From positions 1 to 64,000 of the forward strand of contig CAJNDS010000817.1 of assembly GCA_905221605.1 (NCBI GenBank): a DNA stretch of 64,000 bases, written 5' to 3'. Under the pieces are notes generated by a model. That model saw only the letters and a program-made list of their open reading frames with translations. It did no database searches and was not told where the DNA came from. This DNA is from Symbiodinium natans. Its lineage: Eukaryota; Sar; Dinophyceae; Suessiales; Symbiodiniaceae. This document shows positions 1 through 9,182 of the stretch, piece by piece (position 1 is the first letter of the stretch; each line of letters opens with the position of its first letter). A program made the position numbers and the translations under genes.

Positions 1-3000
1 CTACATGTGCCAGCGCACTATGTTGTCCACAACCTCGGTGCGAGACGTGTGTTTTTCGGAGCTTGCATGAGCCTACATGTGCCAACGCACTATGTTGTCC
101 ACAACCTCGGTGCGAGACGTGTGTTGTTTTGGAGCTTACATGAGCCTACGTGTGCCAGCGCACTATGTTGTCCACAACCTCGGTGCGAGACGTGTGTTTT
201 TCGGAGCTTGCGTGAGCCTACATGTGCCAACGCACTATGTTGTCCACAACCTCGGTGCGAGACGTGTGTTGTTTTGGAGCTTTATGAGCCTACATGTGCC
301 AACGCGCTATGTTGTCCACAACCTCGGTGCGAGACGTGTGTTTTTTTGGAGCTTACATGAGCCTACATGTGCCAGCGCACTATGTTGTCCACAACCTCGG
401 TAAGAGACGTGTGTTTTTCGGAGCTTGCATGAGCCTACATGTGCCAACGCACTATGTTGTCCACAACCTCGGTGCGAGACGTGTGTTGTTTTGGAGCTTA
501 CATGAGCCTACATGTGCCAGCGCACTATGTTGTCCACAACCTCGGTGCGAGACGTGTGTTTTTCGGAGCTTGCGTGAGCCTATGGCCAACGCACTATGTT
601 GTCCACAACCTCGGTGCGAGACGTGTGTTGTTTTGGAGCTTACATGAGCCTACATGTGCCAGCGCACTATGTTGTCCACAACCTCGGTGCGAGACGTGTG
701 TTGTTTTGGAGCTTACATGAGCCTACATGTGCCAGCGCACTATGTTGTCCACAACCTCGGTGCGAGACGTGTGTTGTTTTGGAGCTTACATGAGCCTACA
801 TGTGCCAGCGCACTATGTTGTCCACAACCTCGGTGCGAGACGTGTGTTTTTCGGAGCTTGCGTGAGCCTACATGTGCCAACGCGCTATGTTGTCCACAAC
901 CTCGGTGCGAGACGTGTGTTTTTTTGGAGCTTACATGAGCCTACATGTGCCAACGCACTATGTTGTCCACAACCTCGGTAAGAGACGTGTGTTTTTTTGG
1001 AGCTTGCATGAGCCTACATGTGCCAACGCACTATGTTGTCCACAACCTCGGTGCGAGACGTGTGTTGTTTTGGAGCTTACATGAGCCTACATGTGCCAGC
1101 GCACTATGTTGTCCACAACCTCGGTGCGAGACGTGTGTTTTTTGGAGCTTACATGAGCCTACATGTGCCAACGCACTATGTTGTCCACAACCTCGGTAAG
1201 AGACGTGTGTTTTCGGAGCTTGCATGAGCCTACATGTGCCAACGCACTATGTTGTCCACAACCTCGGTGCGAGACGTGTGTTGTTTTGGAGCTTACATGA
1301 GCCTACATGTGCCAGCGCACTATGTTGTCCACAACCTCGGTGCGAGACGTGTGTTTTTCGGAGCTTGCATGAGCCTACATGTGCCAACGCACTATGTTGT
1401 CCACAACCTCGGTGCGAGACGTGTGTTGTTTTGGAGCTTACATGAGCCTACGTGTGCCAGCGCACTATGTTGTCCACAACCTCGGTGCGAGACGTGTGTT
1501 TTTCGGAGCTTGCGTGAGCCTACATGTGCCAACGCACTATGTTGTCCACAACCTCGGTGCGAGACGTGTGTTGTTTTGGAGCTTTATGAGCCTACATGTG
1601 CCAACGCGCTATGTTGTCCACAACCTCGGTGCGAGACGTGTGTTTTTTTGGAGCTTACATGAGCCTACATGTGCCAGCGCACTATGTTTGTCCACAACCT
1701 CGGTGCGAGACGTGTTTTTTTCCGGAGCTTGCGTGAGAGCCTACATGTGGCCACGAGACTAGTGGTCCACAACCTCCGTGCGAGACTTGTGTTGTTTTTG
1801 GGAGTCTGACAGAGCCTACATTTGCCCCGCAACTATTTGGTCCCACCCTCGGTGCGAGACGTGTGGGGGTTTTTTTTGGAGCTTACATGAGCCTACATGT
1901 GCCAACGCACTATGTTGTCCACAACCTCGGTGCGAGACGTGTGTTGTTTCGGAGCCTGCGTTAGCCTACATGTGCCAGCGCACTATGTTGTCCACAACCT
2001 CGGTGCGAGACGTGTGTTGTTTTGCGAGACGTGTGTTTTTCGGAGCTTGCATGAGCCTACATGTGCCAACGCACTATGTTGTCCACAACCTCGGTGCGAG
2101 ACGTGTGTTTTTTTGGAGCTTACATGAGCCTACATGTGCCAGCGCACTATGTTGTCCACAACCTCGGTGCGAGACGTGTGTTTTTCGGAGCTTGCGTGAG
2201 CCTACATGTGCCAACGCACTATGTTGTCCACAACCTCGGTGCGAGACGTGTGTTGTTTTGGAGCTTACATGAGCCTACATGTGCCAGCGCACTATGTTGT
2301 CCACAACCTCGGTGCGAGACGTGTGTTTTTCGGAGCTTGCGTGAGCCTACATGTGCCAACGCACTATGTTGTCCACAACCTCGGTGCGAGACGTGTGTTG
2401 TTTTGGAGCTTACATGAGCCTACATGTGCCAGCGCACTATGTTGTCCACAACCTCGGTGCGAGACGTGTGTTTTTCGGAGCTTGCGTGAGCCTACATGTG
2501 CCAACGCACTATGTTGTCCACAACCTCGGTGCGAGACGTGTATGTTGTCCACAACCTCGGTGCGAGACGTGTGTTGTTTTGGAGCTTACATGAGCCTACA
2601 TGTGCCAGCGCACTATGTTGTCCACAACCTCGGTGCGAGACGTGTGTTGTTTCGGAGCTTGCGTGAGCCTACATGTGCCAGCGCACTATGTTGTCCACAA
2701 CCTCGGTGCGAGACGTGTGTTGTTTTGGAGCTTACATGAGCCTACATGTGCCAGCACACTATGTTGTCCACAACCTCGGTGCGAGACGTGTGTTTTTCGG
2801 AGCTTGCGTGAGCCTACATGTGCCAACGCGCTATGTTGTCCACAACCTCGGTGCGAGACGTGTGTTGTTTTGGAGCTTACATGAGCCTACATGTGCCAAC
2901 GCGCTATGTTGTCCACAACCTCGGTGCGAGACGTGTGTTTTTTTGGAGCTTACATGAGCCTACATGTGCCAACGCACTATGTTGTCCACAACCTCGGTAA

Positions 3001-5968
3001 GAGACGTGTGTTTTTCGGAGCTTGCATGAGCCTACATGTGCCAACGCACTATGTTGTCCACAACCTCGGTGCGAGACGTGTGTTGTTTTGGAGCTTACAT
3101 GAGCCTACATGTGCCAGCGCACTATGTTGTCCACAACCTCGGTGCGAGACGTGTGTTTTTCGGAGCTTGCATGAGCCTACATGTGCCAACGCACTATGTT
3201 GTCCACAACCTCGGTGCGAGACGTGTGTTGTTTTGGAGCTTACATGAGCCTACATGTGCCAGCGCACTATGTTGTCCACAACCTCGGTAAGAGACGTGTG
3301 TTTTTCGGAGCTTGCATGAGCCTACATGTGCCAACGCACTATGTTGTCCACAACCTCGGTGCGAGACGTGTGTTGTTTTGGAGCTTACATGAGCCTACAT
3401 GTGCCAACGCACTATGTTGTCCACAACCTCGGTGCGAGACGTGTGTTGTTTCGGAGCCTGCGTTAGCCTACATGTGCCAGCGCACTATGTTGTCCACAAC
3501 CTCGGTGCGAGACGTGTGTTGTTTTGGAGCTTACATGAGCCTACATGTGCCAGCGCACTATGTTGTCCACAACCTCGGTGCGAGACGTGTGTTTTTCGGA
3601 GCTTGCATGAGCCTACATGTGCCAACGCACTATGTTGTCCACAACCTCGGTGCGAGACGTGTGTTTTTTTGGAGCTTACATGAGCCTACATGTGCCAGCG
3701 CACTATGTTGTCCACAACCTCGGTGCGAGACGTGTGTTTTTCGGAGCTTGCGTGAGCCTACATGTGCCAACGCACTATGTTGTCCACAACCTCGGTGCGA
3801 GACGTGTGTTGTTTTGGAGCTTACATGAGCCTACATGTGCCAGCGCACTATGTTGTCCACAACCTCGGTGCGAGACGTGTGTTTTTCGGAGCTTGCGTGA
3901 GCCTAGATGTGCCAACGCACTATGTTGTCCACAACCTCGGTGCGAGACGTGTGTTGTTTTGGAGCTTACATGAGCCTACATGTGCCAACGCACTATGTTG
4001 TCCACAACCTCGGTGCGAGACGTGTGTTGTTTTGGAGCTTACATGAGCCTACATGTGCCAGCGCACTATGTTGTCCACAACCTCGCTGCGAGACGTGTGT
4101 TGTTTTGGAGCTTGCGTGAGCCTACATGTGCCAACGCACTATGTTGTCCACAACCTCGGTGCGAGACGTGTGCTGTTTTGGAGCTTTCATGAGCCTACAT
4201 GTGCCAGCGCACTATGTTGTCCACAACCTCGGTGCGAGACGTGTGTTTTTCGGAGCTTGCGTGAGCCTACATGGGCCGCACTATGTTGTCCACAACCTCG
4301 GTGGCGAGCGTGTGTTGTTTTGGAGCTTACATGAGCCTACATGTGGCGCACTATGTTGTCCACAACCTCGGTGCGAGACGTGTGTTGTTTTGGAGCTTAC
4401 ATGAGCCTACATGTGCCAGCGCACTATGTTGTCCACAACCTCGGTAAGAGACGTGTGTTTTTCGGAGCTTGCATGAGCCTACATGTGCCAACGCACTATG
4501 TTGTCCACAACCTCGGTGCGAGACGTGTGTTGTTTTGGAGCTTACATGAGCCTACATGTGCCAACGCACTATGTTGTCCACAACCTCGGTGCGAGACGTG
4601 TGTTGTTTCGGAGCCTGCGTTAGCCTACATGTGCCTCCACAACCTCGCTGCGAGACGTGTGTTGTTTTGGAGCTTGCGTGAGCCTACATGTGCCAACGCA
4701 CTATGTTGTCCACAACCTCGGTGCGAGACGTGTGCTGTTTTGGAGCGAGCCTACATGTGCCAGCGCACTATGTTGTCCACAACCTCGGTGCGAGACGTGT
4801 GTTTTTCGGAGCTTGCGTGAGCCTACATGTGCCAACGCACTATGTTGTCCACAACCTCGGTGCGAGACGTGTGTTGTTTTGGAGCTTACATGAGCCTACA
4901 TGTGCCAGCGCGCTATGTTGTCCACAACCTCGGTGCGAGACGTGTGTTTTTCGGAGCTTGCATGAGCCTACATGTGCCAACGCACTATGTTGTCCACAAC
5001 CTCGGTGCGAGACGTGTGTTGTTTTGGAGCTTACATGAGCCTACATGTGCCAGCGCACTATGTTGTCCACAACCTCGGTGCGAGACGTGTGTTGTTTCGG
5101 AGCTTGCGTGAGCCTACATGTGCCAGCGCACTATGTTGTCCACAACCTCGGTGCGAGACGTGTGTTGTTTTGGAGCTTACATGAGCCTACATGTGCCAGC
5201 GCACTATGTTGTCCACAACCTCGGTGCGAGACGTGTGTTTTTCGGAGCTTGCGTGAGCCTACATGTGCCAACGCACTATGTTGTCCACAACCTCGGTGCG
5301 AGACGTGTGTTGTTTTGGAGCTTACATGAGCCTACATGTGCCAACGCACTATGTTGTCCACAACCTCGGTGCGAGACGTGTGTTTTTTTGGAGCTTACAT
5401 GAGCCTACATGTGCCAGCGCACTATGTTGTCCACAACCTCGGTGCGAGACGTGTGTTTTCGGAGCTTGCGTGAGCCTACATGTGCCAACGCACTATGTTG
5501 TCCACAACCTCGGTGCGAGACGTGTGTTGTTTTGGAGCTTACATGAGCCTACATGTGCCAGCGCACTATGTTGTCCACAACCTCGGTGCGAGACGTGTGT
5601 TTTTCGGAGCTTGCGTGAGCCTATGTGCCAACGCACTATGTTGTCCACAACCTCGGTGCGAGACGTGTGTTGTTTTGGAGCTTACATGAGCCTACATGTG
5701 CCAGCGCACTATGTTGTCCACAACCTCGGTGCGAGACGTGTGTTGTTTTGGAGCTTACATGAGCCTACATGTGCCAGCGCACTATGTTGTCCACAACCTC
5801 GGTGCGAGACGTGTGTTTTTCGGAGCTTGCGTGAGCCTACATGTGCCAACGCACTATGTTGTCCACAACCTCGGTGCGAGACGTGTGTTGTTTTGGAGCT
5901 TACATGAGCCTACATGTGCCAGCGCACTATGTTGTCCACAACCTCGGTGCGAGACGTGTGTTGTTTTT
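1..5968 (+). repeat. Tandem satellite A, alternating 72/73-bp units
   Basis: About 82 head-to-tail copies of a unit that starts CTACATGTGCCA and holds the core CCACAACCTCGGTGCGAGAC. Two main classes alternate. One, usually with CCAACGC, ends TTGTTTTGGAGCTTACATGAGC-like and is 73 bp; the other, usually with CCAGCGC, ends TTTTTCGGAGCTTGC and is 72 bp. Together they make a dimer of about 145 bp. Scattered copies read GGTAAGAG instead of GGTGCGAG. Partial-unit junctions occur, for example near 2540 and 4635. The array continues from before the window. Overlapping reading frames that encode repeats of TMLSTTSVRDVC or YVVHNLGARRV are translations of the satellite in different frames and are not annotated as genes. 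Confidence 0.97.
5961..5968. other. Target-site duplication, left copy
   Basis: TTGTTTTT immediately before the GGCAGCC terminus. The identical 8-mer lies at 6684-6691 after the other terminus. The bases belong to the host satellite unit, which is otherwise uninterrupted across the insertion. Confidence 0.85.
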
Positions 5969-6003
5969 GGCAGCCCGCTTCGTTCGCCGCCGTGGAAAGG
6001 GTT
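5969..6003 (+). repeat. Left terminal inverted repeat
   Basis: Pairs with the reverse complement of 6651-6683. Matched blocks are GGCAGCC, GCTT, TTCGCCGCCGTGG and AAGGGTT; the left copy has one extra C after the first block and one extra A before GGGTT. Confidence 0.88.
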
Positions 6004-6063
6004 GTCGACTTCTGCAATTCTCCGGGGGGGGGGGGTGGTTGCGTCCCTTGTGTTGCGTGCAGT

Positions 6064-6487
6064 CGGAAACATTGGTGTTTATGGTGTTTTTTCGTCTTGG
6101 GCTGGTCAGCTCAACATGCTTGCCAGACGTTTTTTTTGGCGGGGGGCGGGGTAGGGGTGTTTGCCGAAACCTCGGTGCTCACAGTGTTTTGGGCACTCTT
6201 TTATTTCTTTTTTGTGCCGACAGCGATTTTTGCAATGTTTCGCCGTTTCTGTTGGGAGGGCGGGGCGGGTTGCTTCAGAATCCTCGGCATTTACAGCATT
6301 TTCGGGCCTTTTGGAGGGGAATCCTCGGGATGTATATACAACACTTTCCGCAGTGCCTCATTTGTTTTTGTTTTTGTTTTTGTTGCTTCCGGTCGTGGGC
6401 GTCGGTCGCTGTCTTCTGCATGCCTGGCTTTCAGTTGCCGGTGGGTGTCGGAAACGTCGGTATTTGCAGCGTTTTGCGTCTTGGGCC
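6064..6487 (+). repeat. Four diverged copies of an internal motif in the TIR element
   Basis: Copies begin near 6064, 6164, 6276 and 6449 and follow the pattern (C)GAAAC-CTCGGT-TTTACAG-GTTTT-CTTGGGC with many substitutions. A partial fifth lies near 6317 (GGAATCCTCGGGATG). Spacing is irregular (about 100, 112 and 173 bp), so this is a decayed subrepeat and not an active tandem array. Confidence 0.5.
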
Positions 6488-6650
6488 AAAAGAAGCAAAG
6501 CTTGCAACAGCAGCTGCCCAGTTGTGCCAAGCCTTGTAGGGCCGACTGAACCACAAAGGACACTGCTGTTGGCGGAAAAGACAAAGCACAAATCACGAAC
6601 TTTTCCCGGACATGCGTGTTGCCAAAGCCCCACGTTTTTCTAAAAAATGA

Positions 6651-6683
6651 AACCCTTCCACGGCGGCGAATAAAGCGGCTGCC
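6651..6683 (-). repeat. Right terminal inverted repeat
   Basis: Reverse complement of the left terminus, reading inward from GGCTGCC at the element's right edge. About 31 positions match. Confidence 0.88.
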
Positions 6684-6691
6684 TTGTTTTT
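6684..6691. other. Target-site duplication, right copy
   Basis: TTGTTTTT, identical to 5961-5968. It is followed directly by GGAGCTTACATGAGC, the normal continuation of the satellite unit. Confidence 0.85.
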
Positions 6692-7325
6692 GGAGCTTAC
6701 ATGAGCCTACATGCGCCAACGCACTATGGTCCACAACCTCGGTGCGAGACGCGTGTTGTTTTGGAGCTTACATGAGCCTACATGTGCCAACGCACTATGT
6801 TGTCCACAACCTCGGTGCGAGACATGTGTTGTCTTTGGAGCTTACATGAGCCTGCATGTGCCAACGCACTATGTTGTCCACAACCTCGCTGCGAGACGTG
6901 TGTTGTTTTTGGAGCTTCCATAAGCCTACATGTGCCAACGCGCTATGTTGTCCACAACCTCGGTGCGAGACGTGTGTTGTTTTGGAGCTTACCTGAGCCT
7001 ACATGTGCCAACGCACTATGTTGTCCACAACCTCGGTGCGAGACATGTGTTGTCTTTGGAGCTTACATGAGCCTACATGTGCCAATGCAGTATGTTGTCC
7101 ACAACGGTGCGAGACGTGCGTTGTTTTTGAGCTTACATGAATGTTGTCCACAACCTCGGTGCGAGACGTGTGTTTTTCGGAGCTTGCATGAGCCTACATG
7201 TGCCAACGCACTATGTTGTCCACAACCTCGGTGCGAGACGTGTGTTGTTTTTGGAGCTTACATGAGCCTACATGTGCCAACGCACTATGTTGTCCAGAAC
7301 CTCGGTGCGAGATGGTGTTGTTTTG
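6692..7325 (+). repeat. Satellite A continued, degenerate array edge
   Basis: About 8.5 further copies of the 73-bp unit follow the TIR insertion. They are more diverged than the main block. A truncated unit lies near 7100-7145, several copies read GTCTTTGGAGC or TTTTTGGAGC, and the last unit breaks down at GAGATGGTGTTGTTTTGC. Rising divergence toward the edge is usual where unequal exchange no longer homogenises copies. Confidence 0.95.
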
Positions 7326-7869
7326 CTTACGGCGTGTTTAGCGACCCCCGCCGAATATGCGTGTTTATTCGGTTTTCCGGTCTGTTAGTGCTACTTGGGG
7401 AGTGTGGGGGGGGGGGGGGTGGGTCGCGTACAGACCACATTTATCCAAGCCCAATACCCTACCCTCCGCCCTGAACCTACCCTGAACCCAGAACCAAAAA
7501 CCACATCCCAAAAAAGCTTGCAGGTTGAGGGTGTCCAATTTGGGTTGAGCCTCGCATTCCTGCACTTTGGGTGCTAAGGTCCACTTTCCCTCTGGAGAAT
7601 GTGTACATGAGCAGGCCCGCTTGATGCCTCTTCCTCTCAAGTCTTCAGGGGTTGGACATTTTTTAAAGGCCATGGCTCTGGACATTACCTACGTGGTCTG
7701 TGAAGGGTCAGGAGGGCCGATACCCGTCTGACGGCTTCATAGCTACGCAAGCAGCTGCAAGTGGCCACCGTGGGGCACACCGTGAAGGAGAGGGCAAAGA
7801 GGAAATTGCCTTTGTACGGGTGCCTCTGGAGGCCTTGACTGTGCGAGCTCCGGAGGGCCGGAGGGGTGG
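7326..7869. other. Unique spacer with a G14 tract and degenerate telomere-like stretch
   Basis: No gene recognised. It holds an uninterrupted run of 14 G at 7406-7419. At about 7452-7497 there is a C-rich stretch of CCCTA/CCCTGAAC-type units that looks like a decayed telomeric tract. Short open frames on both strands show no recognisable motif. Confidence 0.6.
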
Positions 7870-8580
7870 GTGGCTTTGAAGCTGAAGGACTTGCCCTCGC
7901 TTTCAGCATGCCAGGCCTGTTGGAAGAAAGCTGAGAAGACCGCAGAGCTGGAGAGCAGTAGAGCCGAGTTGCCGAGGACCCGACCGACAGGTCGCCTCCA
8001 GGGCAGAACGTGCAGCGCCGATCCAAGGCCAAGGAGGCCGACAACCAGGGCGAGGAGCTGGACTTGAAGAAGCTGATCCGCCAGGGCCATTGACGGGCCA
8101 GTCTCCATGATGATGTTGAGCATGGTTTTGGACCGGGATGGAAGCTGGCAAGCAGAAGAAAAAGAAGAAAGATGTAGGACGGGACCTCAGCCTCCTTGGT
8201 TCGCCAGACTCCGACGACAGACGAAGATGGCTCCAGTCTGGGTTGCACCGCCTCCACGAGAGCATCTTGATGCGCCGCTGCATTCGAGGCCGAAGTGTGG
8301 TGCAGGGCCGTGGACGGTGATTGGGTGATACGACAGAGATGGGGCAAATTCCGGGGCCGCGAGCCGTCTAGACGTGGCGGTATACGAACTGCTGCGCAAC
8401 AACAACGCGGCAGGGGCAAGTGCGCAGGTCATGCAGAACCTCAAGAGCAAGGTGCAGTGCGTCCTGTCCGTGGCGTTTGGGTAGGCAACCGTTGTACAAG
8501 AGCTGGATGCGGGCGGCGAATTTGCAGCCTTGCTAGAGCCTGGATGCCCTTCGGCCCCTAAAGCATTGTGGATGACTAGC
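7870..8580 (+). pseudogene. Decayed coding remnant, probably retroelement-associated
   Basis: The + strand carries protein-like segments broken by frameshifts and stops. EELDLKKLIRQGH is encoded at 8052-8090 and hits TGA at 8091. A lysine-rich KKKKKDVGRDLSLLGS stretch lies at about 8153-8200. WGKFRGREPS is at 8340-8369, and after a frame change LDVAVYELLRNNNAAG follows from 8368 and runs to a TAG at 8482. The segments are in a sensible order and have acidic/basic, helix-like composition, so they look like one protein that has lost its frame. From memory, such LKKLIRQG and DVAVYELLR segments recur in dinoflagellate multicopy proteins linked to retroelements; this is a recollection, not a search result. 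A 244-codon open frame on the opposite strand is treated as a shadow. Function unknown. Confidence 0.4.
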
Positions 8581-8886
8581 TCATGGGGCTCTCAGTGCTG
8601 CGTACCTCTGGTTGCGTGCTGTGCTGCTGTGTTCAATTGTTGTTGGAGAGCCCCGTGATGGTAGTGACTCGGCTTGGGTAGTTGACTGTTTGAGCAGGTC
8701 GTTGTCTAGGCTGAGAAGGGACTTCTTTCTGATTGACTGGTTGCTTTGACTGTTTGTTTCGGTGGTTTGACTTGAACTTGACTTGAACTCAGCCTAGATG
8801 AAAGCCCCAGTTTTTGACGCCCAGTATTTAACCGCCAGTTCCCTGCAGAGTGTCCGAGAGGTCAGCTAAGCGGGTGGCAAAAAAAA
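8581..8886. other. Non-coding stretch downstream of the coding remnant
   Basis: No gene seen. It includes a short TTGACTTGAACTTGACTTGAAC-like direct repetition near 8768-8790. It ends with the motif GCGGGTGGCAAAAAAAA directly before the first telomeric tract. Confidence 0.5.
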
Positions 8887-8932
8887 TCCCTAAACCCTAA
8901 GCCCTAAACCCTAAACCTTAAACCCTAAACCC
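8887..8932 (+). repeat. Interstitial telomeric tract, CCCTAAA orientation
   Basis: About 6.5 copies of CCCTAAA with minor variants (CCCTAAG, CCTTAAA). The heptamer is the plant/alga/dinoflagellate telomere repeat read on the C-rich strand. An A-run precedes it. Confidence 0.95.
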
Positions 8933-9024
8933 AGGTCCTAGTATGGGGCCGCGTTTTTCGACTGGACATACCATAGACGTAACCCTGCCTGCGGTTCGGC
9001 CAGCTATGCGGGAGCGAAAAAAAG

Positions 9025-9121
9025 CCCTAAACCCTAAACCCTCAACCCTCAACCCTCAACCCTAAACCCTACACCCTAAACCCTCCTAAACCCTAAACCC
9101 TAAGCCCTAAACCCTAAACCC
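9025..9121 (+). repeat. Interstitial telomeric tract, CCCTAAA orientation
   Basis: About 14 heptamers, including three CCCTCAA variants and one partial unit. It is preceded by GCGGGAGCGAAAAAAAG, which resembles the sequence before the first tract, and followed by an A-rich, TAA-rich stretch (9122-9180) that leads into the 57-bp satellite. Confidence 0.95.
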
Positions 9122-9182
9122 AAAAACAAAAAATTCCTAAAAAAAGCAAAAAATCTCCTAATTTAATTCTCCGGCCATTTTC

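Larger units (their letters stand above)
5969..6683. mobile_element. 715-bp non-autonomous TIR DNA transposon (MITE-like)
   Basis: The segment starts GGCAGCC and ends GGCTGCC. Its ends pair as terminal inverted repeats of about 34 bp (5969-6003 against 6651-6683), which share GGCAGCC, GCTT, the 13-mer TTCGCCGCCGTGG and AAGGGTT, with two 1-base gaps and one 2-base mismatch. It is bounded by TTGTTTTT at 5961-5968 and 6684-6691, and the host 73-bp unit resumes in phase with GGAGCTTACATGAGC after the second copy. That is the signature of a cut-and-paste insertion with an 8-bp target duplication. The interior has a run of 12 G, a (TTTTTG)n stretch near 6364-6390 and a diverged internal motif, but no recognisable transposase. 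An 8-bp duplication with GG-starting ends would fit Merlin-like or hAT-like elements; the superfamily is unresolved. Confidence 0.88.

Noticed and set aside
360-410. GGTAAGAG variants in satellite A as splice donors
   Set aside because: It is a two-base variant of GGTGCGAG within a satellite and no exon structure surrounds it.
1-2739. Cys-rich repetitive proteins in satellite A
   Set aside because: Same peptides recur in three frames because 72- and 73-bp units alternate; no single frame is favoured.
1-5968. CRISPR array
   Set aside because: Units are contiguous with no unique spacers, and the context is eukaryotic.
6161-6643. 160-codon and longer overlapping frames inside the TIR element
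   Set aside because: Several frames are open at once over T- and G-rich sequence, and no transposase motif is visible.
7685-8419. 244-codon open frame on the - strand
   Set aside because: Composition is low-complexity Ser/Pro/Arg-rich and it lies opposite the more protein-like broken + strand segments; treated as a shadow.
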